NCBI RefSeq assembly: GCF_964204865.1
Contig: NC_135250.1
Location: forward strand, 5,642,001-5,706,000
From: Styela clava
Taxonomy: Eukaryota; Chordata; Ascidiacea; Stolidobranchia; Styelidae
Direction: 5' to 3'
Length of the DNA: 64,000 bases
The position numbers were made by a program, and so were the translations under genes. The notes below the pieces were generated by a model. It saw nothing but the letters and a program-made list of their open reading frames with translations, did not search any database and was not told the origin of the DNA. Below are positions 35,481 through 48,975 of the stretch, one piece after another. Numbering within the stretch: the first letter of the stretch is position 1; each line of letters starts with the position of its first letter.

Positions 35481-36546
35481 AGTGTGTAGCAAGACTATTT
35501 AATCACTTAGAATGACATAACAATTGCAGTTTTTGCAGCCACTCAGACAGATGTTCAAGCAAGCTTCGTTTTCATAGTTTTGCGTGTTACAGTGTTATTC
35601 GTCAGTTTTAATTTATGTTTTTAAAAAATAGCTATATGCCTTAATTCAGTAATGGTCATTTTGCCTTCCGAGGAACTTTAAGTTGGTTGCCGTAATCAAA
35701 ATTCTAGCAAACGACGTGATTATCTAGGCTAAAATTATCTATCAGTAGACTATCTGTGCAAGCGGCACGTGATTGAGTAATTTTAGCAGAAATGATGCCT
35801 TCAAACATGTGGACCAGTTTATAATTTCCAACACTTGAAAACAATCATAAAAAAAATTTCAATAGCAAAATATCGGGAAAATTTTCTGAGATATATATAT
35901 CGCAAGTTCAAGTAGAAACATGTACATTTATCCGTCCTAAAGCGATATACATGGTGTATTGTATATATCTGAATTGAAAATCCTTTTTTGGCTTTTTGAT
36001 GTTTTAAATATTTTATGTAGATATCAGCTTGACTGTATTATGTCGGATATACATTCTAAATCTGCCATTCAATAATCCTTCTTAGTTGTAAACCCTTGAT
36101 CTTGCTGAAGTGGAAATCGTCATGGTAGCAACCAAAACTACAAATTTTAGTAGGATTTTTTATCATTTGATGTGGCTCACTAAATCAACTGATGGCTCTA
36201 AACCAGCATATTGCGAATTGTGCAAATCCACTATTGTGCTAGGAGTTCTAATCTGTCAAGTTTTTGTACTTGTTGGCTTTTTTCTGTCTTGATTTGGATT
36301 TTTTCATCACTGGGATCTGGCAACCCTGGGTGTGGGGATCTTATTTAAATAGAATACATGAATAATTTACGCAATTCTTGAAGGTAAGAAGTGAAAATCT
36401 TCCAATTAATTATCAGCTAGGGTTACGTAAGACTAACTACCTTTCCTTGCTCTATGTCTTCGCGGAAGTGAATCCGTAGGATGCTGCGGTACGAATCAAA
36501 TATTCTTCCAGTTAATCTAACATTTTTGTTGCAGATACAGGGCAAA

Positions 36547-39178
36547 ATGTTATATGCCGTAGTAATCTCTCTCCTTGCAGGACCCCTGCTTTATCTGCTA
36601 TATCTTGCTTATGAATCTATGACGAGACCAAGACGATTTCCTCCTGGTCCAATGGGCCTTCCATTTGTCGGTAGTCTTCATCTTCGCGGAGAATTTCCGG
36701 AAAAAAATTGTATCGAGCTTGCAAAGAAATATGGGAATACATTCAGCTTAAAGTTTCTGGCAAGCAATTTTGTTTGCTTGGTCGGAACTGAAGCCAACAG
36801 AGAAGTTTTATGCCATAAGTATATTGCAGATCGTACACCAACAAATATTTTCACCATGGTAAAAGGGAAAAATGCTCCTGGTATTGTCCATAGCAGGTTT
36901 AATGAACAACTTAGAGTGAATAGAACATTTCTACACACTATGATCACAGATGCAAATGCTGTTCCCGGTAACAACCTGGAACAGATAACCCAAAGGGAAA
37001 CTGCACGATTGATTGAAGAGTTAGAAAATTTATTCAAAAATGGTGAGCCAGGGTATGTTCGAAAATCAGTTCGAATAGGATTCTTCACTGTTTTGATTTC
37101 AATGATATTTGGAACCAAAGAAAATCGATCAGAGAAATGGTTGAAAAAGCTCGAAAAAGTTATGGAGGACATCATTGCACTCGAAGACTACTTTATGGAC
37201 AAGAAACTCATCATGTCGGAGTTGCTCACCGGATTGGACAAAATATGGCTGCCTGAGGCGGGGAAACAATTTATTGCGGCTTGTGATAGAATATTTGCAT
37301 TTATTCAAGAAGGCATCGACATTCATAAAAGGACATTCAAATCCTTGACTGAACCTCGTAGTTTGATTGATTGTTATCTAAAAAGAAGAAGAAACGCCGG
37401 ACATGGAAAAGATTCATTGTACTCTGATTATAATTTAAAGATTCTAATATTTGATATTTTTATCGGCGCCCTTAAGAATGTATCAACTGGAATGGAATTC
37501 TCTACGTTATACTTGGCAGCTCATCCAGATATTCAGAAAAAACTCCACGATGAAGTGTTTGAAGTTTTAGGAAAAGACGGCGAAGTAAAATACAATGACA
37601 TTTTACGAATGCCATACACCAAAGCAACTTTGTATGAGCTTCTAAGATTTGGCAATATGCTCGCAAATGGAGTTCCAAGAGTTGCGATGGAAGATGTTTC
37701 CATCAGCGGGTATGCTTACTCAAATTTTATACATTGATATATTTATTTATATTTTTCTAGAGTTTCACCCCAAACTAAATTTATGGCTCATAATTTGAAA
37801 CGTTTTACAAAGAACGTTTTATTTCGGTTCTAAGAAAAATCGCCGCAAGAGCATTTTGCTGTAAAACAAGTATTTGTGAAAAAAACAGTTAGGTTTTCGA
37901 AGTCCCTTTTTATTTAAAAAAGATTCAAAGCATTGACTAAGGTATAAAGTTCCTTGTATCACTTTTGATCCTACTTTTATTTTCGTTTGCGCAAAATATC
38001 ATAAAATCAAACTTTTATAGGAAAAATTCGCAGAAGATTGAATATTTAAGATTGAATAATTCTCCGAATTTCAGGTATTCAATACCGAAAGGGACTATTT
38101 TTCTGATGAATCCTTATTCCAGCAACAAACAAGAGAGAAAATGGAAATATCCAGAATCATTCAATCCGGAGAACTTCTTGGACGAGGTGAGATCACGATC
38201 GTTTATAATAAAACTATAATAAAATGTAGGCTAATTTATCCACATTCTTGTAGTTCTCAAATCGTCTCAGTAATCATTCCTAAATTGGTATATGGAGTCG
38301 GAGTTGGTATTATCGTGGTATATGTAACAGGTTAGGGTTTAGACTATAATTTTATTTTATTCCGATTTTCCTTAAGTTTTTCGGTTGAATTGAGAATATT
38401 TTAGTTCTATTACGAGTTCGGGGACTGTCTGTGTTAGCCAAGTGAATATACGTTACCCCCTGCTCATAGGTCTCAGTCTCTTCACACAACTTGATGTAAA
38501 GTAAGCGAACAAAATTAGTTACCTCCCTATTGGTACATACACTTCTGGAGCTCCTCAAAGCTCCTCCTTCTTTGTATTTTTTTGATATTTTAAAAGGAAA
38601 AAAGGGTTAGAAATGCCAAACTTTGTAGATGGAATTGAATGTTCTTCAACTTGAAGTTGGAGCAAGTAGTTGAAATTGTTATTAAGCTGGTGTCGGGAGT
38701 AGAGTCTTATATTTGTTGGAGTTTTGTTTTATAAATAGCACGGAAGTAAAATTAAATTTTAGTTTTTGATTCCATATCCTGGACTATTCAGCATTGAAAT
38801 ATGTCTCAGATACTATATATATATACTCGTTATGTTCTATGTGTATGAGAAAATTTTATTGCAATTTTGCGATCAAAATACACCAAAGGATATTAAAATC
38901 CCGAAAGTCTTTTTACTATTGCTATTATCGCTGCTATTTTGTTTAATCAGGAAGGGAAATTTCAGAATAACGCAGCATTTCAAGTTTTCGGTGCTGGAGC
39001 AAGGAAATGCCCTGGTCCCCGCGCTGCAAAACAACAGTTGTTTATGTTCCTGGTCACAATAATGCAAAATTTTACCATCAAACCAGAAACAGACGAAACA
39101 GAAATTGATTATGATGGTTTGCCTGGACTTATTCGAATGCCACGGAAGCAAAAAATACGATTATTACCGCGTGATTAA
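36547..39178 (+). CDS. Cytochrome P450, CYP2 clan, gene A
   Basis: Haem-thiolate oxidoreductase anchored in the ER. Three coding exons: 36547-37709, 38075-38186 and 38951-39178, 1503 nt for 500 residues, introns in phases 2 and 0. Just upstream, a splice acceptor at 36531-36534 implies a non-coding first exon, so ATG 36547 is preferred over 36481. N-terminal anchor LYAVVISLLAGPLLYLLYL is followed by the FPPGPMGLP hinge. The K-helix has ExxR (YELLRF) and the haem loop is FGAGARKCPG with Cys445. The I-helix is abnormal: GALKNVST where CYP2 enzymes have AGTETTST, so both the acid (Glu to Lys) and the conserved threonine (to Asn311) are lost. PENF replaces PERF. Most distant of the three complete copies. 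Intron 2 contains a foldback MITE (38289-38560). polyA AATAAA at 39487-39492. The substrate cannot be inferred. Confidence 0.95.
38289..38560. repeat. Foldback MITE family A copy (P450 A, intron 2)
   Basis: Interior ctattacgagttcggggact and ttgatgtaaagtaagcgaac, closing with tattggtacatacacttctg. The left end (gtatatgtaacaggttaggg) is diverged. Confidence 0.7.
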
Positions 39179-40544
39179 CTTTGAAACAAATTATCATTAA
39201 ATTCATCATGCCATCTTAATTGATTGATATATGGGACTGTAAATTCTCAAATTAATTTATCTGAATTTTTTTAATTGTGTCATGGCTGTTTCATATTTGT
39301 TTTACTTCAATATTTTAAGTGCGTGTCACGATGAAAATATGATAAACTTTTTGTAAATAACATTTGACGTTAAAACGAAAATAGAGAAGTATAACACTTT
39401 TCAAGACGCAAGTTAGGCTACTCTTTCATTTCACTAATCTTAGCATTGCATGGTGTAACATTATTACTCTACATCAATTTTATTTAAATAAAAATAAGTG
39501 TATTAGAGTTATACCGTGATGATATCACATAAAAAGAAGGCGATGCTCAAATATACGGACACGAAGATGGTGCATCGGTACGTTAGCTGTCCGGCTGAGC
39601 ATCGAGTTTGCGAAGAGGTCGATTGACGAGCGTGACGCGGAGGAAGATACGTGTGACGAAATAAAGTGTTTCTATATTACATAAAAAGTTTGTTCCAAAT
39701 TGAAATAAATAGCTCTGCGGCAACTTAAACCATCTGTAAGTGCTGAAAATTAGAAATGAATGCGTCTATTAGTTGCGAAGCGCTTCATCCCAACAACAAC
39801 AAGAAAAAGTCAACACCTTAGCAAAACTAGCTATCAGTCCTTAGTTTCATATCATAACTTGGTGTTGTATTATTAATTAGGCTTTGTTACTGTGTTCTGT
39901 TAGCCTATGTGGTCATAATTAGTCGAGCATAACTCGACGTGCAAACTAGCCTTCGTTTGAATGTCCATCTTCTATTTATTGGACACGAAATGGACAAATG
40001 TATTAAAATATGCGTTGTTATTGTTGGGTAGTTGTTGCGAAAAAATCACTTTTCTGTGCAATTGACGGACCAATTGATATCAATAGAGAAATTAAAGGTG
40101 GAAGAAGTCGTTGGAATGACCTATATTTACTCTAAATTCAGTTCGCTTCAAGGACATACTTCATATTACTTTCAGTAAAATTATTTTAACATTCAACACT
40201 GCTAAGTTCTAAATCTAAGCGGTAATCACTACATTCATTTCGTGAAGATTTGTAAGGCTAAAACGAGATGGGTGGGGGTGGTATTGCATTGTAGTATTTC
40301 ACGGAGATTAAACTTTTAAATCGATGGGTAATTTACAGTAAAAAGCTTATAATTCGTTGTCATCGAACGAATATGGAAGAATGGAAGTTTTCATAATATG
40401 AAACAATGGAAACTTTTCGAAACAGCTTCGGGCAATATAAAATCGTAGCGCAGTTGTTGCACTGACAGTATATTTTGTGAATATTCAAAACCGGCAGCGT
40501 TGTTTGTATTGATTAAATGCGGAAATAAAGAGAACGGTATAGTC

Positions 40545-41068
40545 CAACGGTTACCAAACTTTTTATTTGTGCAGCGCTAAGTTATCACGGATAAAACTCA
40601 CGTCGCACTTATACGAAAAAAAATGCTGCCTTTCAAAAAAAAAACTCGCTAATGTGTACTTCATGCATTATAAGGTTTGTAAACATGTAGTGTAAGCCTA
40701 AAGAATAAATACAAAAGGTAAACTCTTTTCCCTCATCTCTGCCTGATTTTCCCTCAAAATGCAGAAAAAAATCACTCATGTTAGACTAAACTCAGCGATA
40801 AATAAAATAGGTTCAGCAGATAAATAAACTGCAGCTCACGAAATTGCAGCCAGTAGTGTCTACCTCTATTGTTACGTAACAATAGAGGCAAACGCGACGT
40901 AACAGAAAGTAAACGACATGGAAAGGTAAGGTGAAATCATTGATAAACATTTATAATAAATACAATATGTAAAATATTTAATCATATTTTAGTGATGTTA
41001 AACACAATTCTGTTAATTCACGCGCCGCACTTAGCAACTCGCCACGGCGCACCCTTTGGGAACCGCTG
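40545..41068. mobile_element. hAT-type MITE
   Basis: Starts caacggttaccaaacttttt and ends ccctttgggaaccgctg, an imperfect inverted-repeat pair of the CAGCGGTTCCCAAA type. Flanks gtatagtc and cattagtc match at 6 of 8, consistent with an aged target duplication. No open frame. Confidence 0.6.
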
Positions 41069-42913
41069 CATTAGTCAATTACCAATCTAGTTTCGATAAG
41101 TAAAACGAAATACGCAAAGTTTTATCACGAAGAAAAAAGCTAAAAACAGAGCTGTCTTCGTACATACATGTTCGAACTGCAAATATCTTTTCCCCGTTGT
41201 GTGATTTAGGGGTTGGGCGCGATCATGTTCATGGAATATCGGGATAGTTACCGTTCTTGTTTTTTGTTTGAAACGTTAGACAAGCGCAGCAATTGTATAT
41301 ATAACTTGCACTGACGACAAGAAATTTATGTATTCGATTTGTGTGAAGCATGTTCTGTTGATGTAGCTTACGTTTAGTGACGTACGTACATTTTCTGAAA
41401 TGAGGGAATCTGTTATTTTGTGAGTTTGATACAAAAGAGACAAATTCTTAGAATTTTGAATCCCATCGCTTATTTTATTCCAGTCTATCAAATCATGATC
41501 GCAGAGAAATGAGATTGGGGGAAACCAACCGAGAAACAGCTAGAAGGTGTGGTGAGACATGGGGTCAGTCAAGCAAAAGTTATTTTCTAGTTCGATATTG
41601 GTTGGAATAAATCTATCCTATCCCCCTAATTTTGGCCATTTTAATTGATGATGAAAATTGAAAAGATAAAATGTTGCCAGAGCGGTGGTAAAACTTTACC
41701 AACCAGCTTTTTGTGAGAAGTAGGTATCAAAACCCATTCTTGAACTTTTTCTTATTTCATACTCTAAACCACAAATTTCACTAAAAGATCCTCAAATGAA
41801 GGAAACAATAACAGCAAAATATAATAGATTAGTATTAATAAATAAATTTCATTCATGCCAGAAAAATATTTTTCAAATAAAATTTATCAAATGAATACAA
41901 GAGTACTTTTTTGAAAGTCGATTAATACACATTAAGCGTTGAAAAGTCTGAGAAGCGCGAACATAATCTTGCTTTTCAAGAGTAATTTCAGTCTGTTTTG
42001 CTTCTGCGCGGCATAAGCACTCAGTGTGACGAGAGGTGTAAACTTATTGGACTTCAAATTTCAGATAGTACCAAATCTCCGACGTGTGCAAATTTCTATA
42101 TATTATACTAGCATTTTAACCCATAACAATAAATGTATTTGTCCCTGTTTGTTTGGCCACATATGAGTTTTCCATCCGTAGATACATTTTCGCTTAAAAG
42201 CTACCGGCTTCAGATACAGCACGCTTACTTGACGTTTTCCAGCACGACTAACGCTTTATATTCAAATTTTTGCTTTGCGTAAGTTTCGGCATTACCGTTT
42301 GTTAGTAGGAAAAATCGATTTTTTTTTAAATATTGATGAGTCTGTTAAAGGAATTAAAAAAACGTGATGGCGTCCAACCATTTAGAAATTGGCATAAGAT
42401 AGCAGTGTGTCCCATAACAAACTGCGGCCTATGTGACGTAAATTTGAGCCTTGAGGCTTACATAAGGTATAGATCGCGTCTTTCGGAAGATATTCGACAG
42501 GAACAATATTCCTTTTCCTGTACAGCTCATCGCATATTTGCGATATGATTAGTACTGCATACCGGTATACAAATCACGGTTGCTAGCAGTTATGGTAATT
42601 GATAAAGAAGAAATAATAGCGGTAATTATTCGATGACTCTGAAAATAGTAATATATTGTTTTCAGCGGTTTAGCAAAACGCTGCAAAACAGCCGCGGGGC
42701 GAGAAAAAGTTAGCTCAATACGGTAATATTGAAAGAATATATTTTCCAATCTTGTTTGAAAAGTTATGGCGGCTTGGGACATAGGTTAGTATTTCGTATA
42801 GCTGTGATAAAGCGAATGTAGGTAATATGGTTAACTCCTCAATTTAAGTGGCAAATTCCAACGAGAGGCATGACAGCGGATTTGGTTTTTATATACGAAA
42901 AGTGTCCGATTAA

Positions 42914-43639
42914 GTTGTAGGCACAATTATATCATGTTGATTGAAATTCAGTAATTTTAGCAAAAATATTATAATTAGTTGTAAATCGCGTATAGGTCAG
43001 ATTCTTCGAATTGGGACAAAACGAGTTGATCATAACACATCTTAGCTGTCGCATTCGAGTCGCAAGCCGTAGCCCGAGAACAAAACATATTGTTTTGATC
43101 GGACGATCAAGATTAGGTCTCCGGCCGGTATAAAAAGTACTCAACTTGAAGACGCAAGTTATTATAAAAGGACGCCACGGTTGGTATCAGGAAAAAAAAA
43201 ATGAGAGTTAAGTATATATCCATAAGATACTGTAGAATTGAGGATCAAGTTGGCAATAATATACCAATTGTGAGTACTCCCTCCGGTAGTATGCGGGCCA
43301 AGATGGCGGACACCGGAACGAAGTATGTGTACCAGGTTAGGGCTAGGCCATAATTTCGGGTACAAAAACTATGGGAGTCACTTGGCTAGTCCCCGAACTC
43401 GTAATAGAACTAAAAGGTGCGATATAGATCAAGCTGAGGATTAGAGATGTAATCTTCATTGTCCGATCAAAACATAATGTTTTGTCCTCGGGCTGCGAGT
43501 CGAATGATGCACAAAAGGTAAGAATTGTAGTGACCAACTCGTTTTGTCCAAATTCAAATAATCTGACTTAAACCCGATTAACAACTAGTTATAATATTTT
43601 TGCGGAAATTCAATCAACTCGGTATAATTGTGACTACAA
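42914..43639. mobile_element. Long terminal-inverted-repeat element carrying a nested foldback MITE
   Basis: The left arm (42914 to about 43130) and the right arm (about 43435 to 43639) are reverse complements over about 200 bp with mismatches. Landmarks: gacaaaacgagttg on the left and caactcgttttgtc on the right; ttttgatcggacgatc against attgtccgatcaaaac; the outermost ttgtaggcacaattat against ataattgtgactacaa. The unpaired centre contains a family A foldback at 43273-43420. No coding frame. The duplicated region before P450 C lacks it. Confidence 0.8.
43273..43420. repeat. Foldback MITE family A copy inside the long inverted-repeat element
   Basis: From gtactccctccggtagtatg through cggacaccggaacgaagtat and cttggctagtccccgaactc to about 43420. 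The right end lacks the complementary arm, so it is truncated. Confidence 0.7.
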
Positions 43640-46199
43640 AGTAATGCGATCGTGCTAGGTACACCTGAGGTATGTGGATAAAATAAAACTGAGCAAAATG
43701 TAGGGAGCAGAGTAGTTGAAAACAGTGCATTGTGAAATACCAATATATGCAATTGAAGCATGAAAGCGCGGCTGGTGGTCCGCGCACAACATTAGAAACG
43801 ACATAAATTCGCGGTCCTAATTAGTCAAACGATTGGTTTTCTAAAAGCTTACGTTTTATTGAACTAGTCCGATAAAGTTGAATATTCTCAGTTATTCACT
43901 GATCTTGAGGTAAGTGATTCTTTTCTTGTTGTTGTTATGAAAATCTCTTCAATTACTGGACTAAATGCTTTGACATTCTCAGTGGTTTAAGATTGTCTTT
44001 GTCGTCATAAGGTTATTACTTTTATTTGCTGTCTAATGTTCTATGAGATCTAATAGATATTTCATTTGAAATTCCGCTGTTTTATTTTCATTCGCGGGTA
44101 CACGTGTTTATGACAACGTGGTGATTCGGTTTGATTTTGCGAACATGTGCAACGCGAAGGTCGGAGGTTATTTAATATCGGTAACGCACTGTAGATCAGG
44201 TACGGTAAACTACTTTCGCTTTCGTATCCATATATTTGGGCATCGCTCTCTTGTGCTAAATGAGATCGCTTTCACTTTGGTTGCTCAAATCTACTAAATA
44301 AAATTATGTGGCCGATTGTGTTCGTTTACACCTTTAGGCAGAAAACGAGCCGATTTTTACTTTGAAGTATTTTTTAAATTTTGTAAATAAGCAAGTACCG
44401 ATTACGATCATTAAGTAGGTACTTCAGTGAAACGAAGATATGGGCGGACCATTGTACTTCTGATTCGTAAATTTAAAATATTATTGTAGGAAAGGTACTG
44501 TATATACAATGTTTTTTACAATGACGCACGCGGGCATTATTCATTCCTGATACATATTAGACATTAGTCATTCAATACCCATTCCACGCGAGGAAATAAA
44601 CGTGGCATTTACAAAACAATTTTAACATTAAAACTCTTATGGGGAATGTGATCACCAGAGCATAAATTTGCGTTTTTGTGGGCTTCGGGTTATTTTTCAC
44701 CGTGAAGTCATTTTTATTGGAAAGATTTTTTTCTGGTATTTTTTAATATTCATATTAACACGATAAACATGGTCATGCAAGTTTTTTGATAAATGTTTAT
44801 TAAAATCGCATCGAGCGTGGGATTTCTGACTGCCTCCTGTCCTAGCTAAACAAATGCATTCTGCCAAACGAGCCTGTGTGACGGTCATGCCGCCTGGGAT
44901 ATAGTTTAGTTATGAATGAATAAAACTATTTCATGGAAGAATCTAGGGATCTTTAGTACAAAGCCACCGCCACTAATGCAAAAATGTGCAATTTGAGAAA
45001 ATCACCTCAGCCACGTTTTTAAATAGCAAATTAGTAACTTTCCAGTTGGGGGTTGGAAATAATTTAAAAATCTGGATTTCTAGCACAATTTGCATTCTTA
45101 AACCTAACTCGGCACCTATTAATTTTCTCATTTTGATCGATAGCGATGTTTTTTGGTGGGGGCTTTGTACAAAGATCCGAATCTAGCTGGTATGGCAGTC
45201 TATATTCCATTTCCTTCACATTTGTTCAGTATTTTTTCTAAGATTTATTTGGGTTACCGATTCGGGTATGAACACATACGCTGTAAAACGATTTCAAGTA
45301 GACCACACTCTAGACATAATGAGCACCTTTAGCTTTACGAAACTGTCTCTATTGTTTGCTTTTGTACGAAAAACGAGTAAAGCCTACAGCTTGGACGTTT
45401 TGGCGCGATGATTCACTGCATTGTTAAGACCCGTTCAGGTTTGATAAGAAATACGCAGGATCGTAACTCAACCGTGCGTAATTGCTCGAATATTTTGGCT
45501 TACCGAGGTCGGATAAATCCCCGATTTTTAGGTAATAGCAGAAAGTCGTCTTTTTATAATAAATATATTGAGATGTATGGGAGATATATACTCGATATCA
45601 TCGCTCGCTTGATTTAGGATTGCTGTGAACGCTTTTCTACGACTGATGAACAGTAGCCTACAAGGTAAAAAATTTGAAAGAACTGAAGATATCTTTTGAG
45701 GTCGTACCTGTAGGTGCTGAGAAACCAATGATGTTGAAATTACAAGAGATTTTTGAATACAAAAACTGATAATGAAATGATTTGTATGCCTGCCTTCTGA
45801 TGTGAGTGCTTGAATCACATGCACAATGGGAATTGATGGGGAGACAAAATGGCAAAATGCAGATTTGAGCTTTAAGGTATGGGCTTTTACTAACATATAT
45901 AAGAGCCAGAGTGTTTGACTTGCAGAATTGAAATGTCTATAAAATGGAGATCAGGTTTTCAAATTTATTAAATTTCACTTGTATAAACACAACACTAATT
46001 TTTGTAATATCTCATGTCCTAAGTAAATGAGGAGCAAACCACGCCCAATGGTCCTAGAGAAAATTGTGAAAATTTTATACAACTGCATACAAAATCTAGA
46101 TTTTATTCAAATTATATTTAAAATACTTGAACTATGAATTGTTAAGATGATATAAACGTTTTTTTCATCTCCGGTTCAATATTATCAGTGTTAAGTTTG

Positions 46200-46300
46200 G
46201 GCGCTACAGAAATGTGTGTAATATATGGAGGTAACGAATTCTGTTCGCCTATTTTACATCAAGTTGTGTAAAAGGACTTAATCCTATGTGCAGGGGGTAT
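46200..46300. repeat. Foldback MITE family A remnant upstream of P450 B
   Basis: gcgctacagaaatgtgtgta...ggaggtaacgaattctgttc...catcaagttgtgtaaaagga matches the left half of copies at 1976 and 23797. The P450 C upstream region lacks it. Confidence 0.65.
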
Positions 46301-46522
46301 AGGGGGTATATACTTTTCATTATGCGACCCATTGGAATAAAGATTTTCTGAATGCGACCCCTAGACCACCCTCTCGTCCTCACCTAAGCTATTTGTGAAT
46401 ATTTTCCCGCTTTATATCCGTTTGAATTTCTGTCTGTCATATTCGTTTAAAAAATAAATTTGTGGTATTTTATACAATAATTTCGTATTTCAGAAATTTA
46501 TAGAATCTTATTATAATAGATC

Positions 46523-48975
46523 ATGGAAATATTCTCTATTGAAATAATCATTGGATTGGTGATAGGTACTTTGATGTATCTGGCTTATAAATCAATCATT
46601 AGGCCAGCAAATTTTCCTCCGGGACCAATTGGAATTCCGATTCTCGGTAGTTTACAATTACTGAAGGTATATCCAGAACGAGATATGTTGAAACTGTCAA
46701 AAACATATGGAAATTTATTTAGTTTGAAAACTGCAGCAAGGAGTTATGTTTGCGTTTGTGGAACTGATGCTAACAAAGAAGTTTTAAACCACAAGAACAT
46801 TGTGGATCGGCCCGCGACGTATGTGTTTTACATGATAAAAGGTAATCAACCTAGAGGGATTGTGCACAGCAATTTCACTGAGTGGCTCAAGGCAAACCGT
46901 GCCCTGATGCATACAGTACTTACCGATTCTGTCGATGAAATTGTTGATACACAAACAACGAACATGATGAACGAACTGGAAGAATATTTTGGAAATGGTG
47001 AGCCCAGTTATATCGGTAACGTTATTTTTGCGTCTTTTGTTACAACGGTCGTAGATGTGCTTTTTGGAAGTAAAACTGTTCGAACGACAGAAGAAAAAGA
47101 CAGAATTGAAGAAATTGTGCGGAGCGTAGTCACGCTCAAAGAAGCGTTTGCTGGCAAATTATTTATGATTCCTCAACTAATTCCTGGTTTACACAACATA
47201 TGGATTCCTGAGTCTGCAAAGAAATGCTTGGAAATAAGTGATACCATTTTTAAATATTGTGCAGAACAGGTGGAGGCTCATAAATCCAGACTGGATACAG
47301 AAAAAACAAAAAATCTCGTTGGCCTGTACCTGGATAAAATGAACGAAGAAAAAGATGTGCAAAATACCGTCTTCACAAAAGATAATTTCCGCATTCTGTT
47401 ATACGATATCTTTGTAGCGGGAACAGAAAACTCCTCAAGGACTATGGAATTTGCATCGTTATACTTAGCTGCCCATCCAGATGTACAAAGAAAAATCCAC
47501 AAAGAAATTATCGAGGTTCTCGGGAAAAATGGAAAAGTACAATACCAAGACAGATTGAAAATGCATTACACAATCGCAACAGCTTTTGAAATTTTGAGAT
47601 TTTCCTCATTGACTCCGACCGGTGTTCCCCGTAGAGCAATGCAAGATGTCACATTGAACGGGTAGGTCAAGTATTAATAGCACATGCATCATTTGCAGTA
47701 TTACCACGACTTATATACGAAACAACTAAGTTGGCATCCTTAGAAATTTCTAAAAGTCGTAGGCAGATATTTTTGCTATATATATATATGTGAAAGCCTT
47801 CGAAATAGCGTTTCCGAACGTTTCACGGTCATTACCCCCAAACCCCACCGCTCTGTCTATAGCGTAATTTTATATTCAACAATGAGCATTATTGACTTAA
47901 TATGATAAAAAAAAATCCTGTCAACATTCAACGTATTGTATAACGCATACGACTGAAACCATGGCAAATAATCAACATGGTGTTAAAAGGTAACCAATTT
48001 AATCCTAGGTTAAGTCAGATTACTGCATATGAGTAAACTGGTAGGCAACATGTCTGGTTGTAATTCTGAATTTTTTTTCAGATATTTTATCCCTAAAGGC
48101 ACCATTTTTCTGATGAACCCATGGTCTTCAAATACTCAAGATGATAGATGGAAGAATCCGGACAACTTCGATCCAGAAAACTTTTTAGACGAGGTAGTTG
48201 ACGAAGTATATATTATTTTATATTATTTCTCAAATCTAAATTTGTTGGCCAACGAATTGAAAGTCACCACTAGCGTTTGAATATAATCATATGGGAGGAT
48301 CTATTGGTAAAATGGTATTGTTTGTCTTATAAAAGGTCGCAACCAAGAACGTGTTAGGAATTTATTTTGGGTACTCGCGATGTAGGTGAAACAAGATGAC
48401 GGAAACCGAACGTAGTGCTTGTACCAAGTTAGGGTTAGGCCATAATTTCAGGTACACATCTCTTGAGTCTCTTGGCTAGTCCCCGAACTCGTAACAGAAC
48501 TAAAATAAGGAAAATTGGAATAAAATTATGGCCTAACCCTAACCTGATACACATACTTTGAGAGTACCTTTTTTGTGTGTGGTAAATTCCGCTGCAATAT
48601 CTATATCCTGTAATATCCAACAATATTGAAATTCTACTCTGAGAACTGCAAAATATGATATTATTCGGTGAAACACACATAACAACAAAAAGTAAATGCT
48701 GAAAATTAGAATTCTATGTCATCATTCAACATTTTGCGTTTTATTAACAGGATGGAAAATTTGCTATGAATGATGCATTCATGGGTTTCGGTGGAGGATT
48801 GCGTAAATGCATTGGTGCGCCTTTAATCAAGACAGAACTCTTTGTGTTTTTGGTCAAATTGGTCCAGAAATTTCATATCAAGCCTGAAACTGACGACACA
48901 AAAATTGATTACGAGCCACTTGGGGGAGTTATTCACACCCCGAAGCCACAGAAACTTCGACTGCAGCTCAGATAG
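46523..48975 (+). CDS. Cytochrome P450, CYP2 clan, gene B
   Basis: Three coding exons: 46523-47661, 48082-48193 and 48751-48975, 1476 nt for 491 residues, with intron positions and phases identical to genes A and C. A splice acceptor at 46491-46493 indicates an untranslated first exon. The N-terminal anchor (IEIIIGLVIGTLMYLAYK) precedes FPPGPIGIP. K-helix ExxR is Glu356-Arg359 (FEILRF). Haem loop FGGGLRKCIG with Cys437. The I-helix reads AGTENSSRT: Glu302 is kept but the conserved threonine is Asn303. The protein ends LQLR at a TAG where gene C has GAG and gene D GAA, so the C-terminus is shortened. Nearly identical to gene C through exon 1, showing recent tandem duplication. Intron 2 has its own foldback MITE (48366-48572), at a different site from the one in gene C. 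Confidence 0.96.
48366..48572. repeat. Foldback MITE family A copy (P450 B, intron 2)
   Basis: From gggtactcgcgatgtaggtg to tgatacacatactttgagag, with ctagtccccgaactcgtaac inside. Flanking intron words (gttaggaatttatttt / ttttttgtgtggtaaattcc) are contiguous in gene C (gttagaatttttttttgtgt), proving an insertion private to B. Confidence 0.8.

Larger units (their letters stand above)
30537..36534. other. Long intergenic region between COX and the first P450 (head to head)
   Basis: No gene seen on either strand across 6 kb. Recognisable items: a foldback MITE at 31994-32212, a hAT-like remnant at about 34085-34345 (accagtggtacccaaccttt...), and a mariner-like fragment at 35353-35480. The regulatory DNA of both divergent genes must lie here. 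The rest is AT-rich and unassigned. Confidence 0.6.
39493..46493. other. Intergenic region between P450 A and P450 B
   Basis: No gene supported. Contains family B fragments (39537-39570 reversed; 39976-40090 forward; 43925-44255), a hAT-type MITE (40545-41068), a long inverted-repeat element (42914-43639), and segments repeated upstream of P450 C: 42230-42640 with 49738-50370, and 44165-46040 with 50400-56110 apart from insertions. A family A remnant lies at 46200-46300. Confidence 0.65.

Noticed and set aside
36481-36546. Earlier in-frame ATG for P450 A at 36481
   Set aside because: A splice acceptor (ttttgttgcag) lies between it and the ATG at 36547, and the later start gives the normal P450 membrane anchor; B and C have the same arrangement.
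36678-37175. 165-codon open frame on the minus strand
   Set aside because: It lies entirely antisense to exon 1 of P450 A, whose protein is clearly recognisable. It is a shadow frame.
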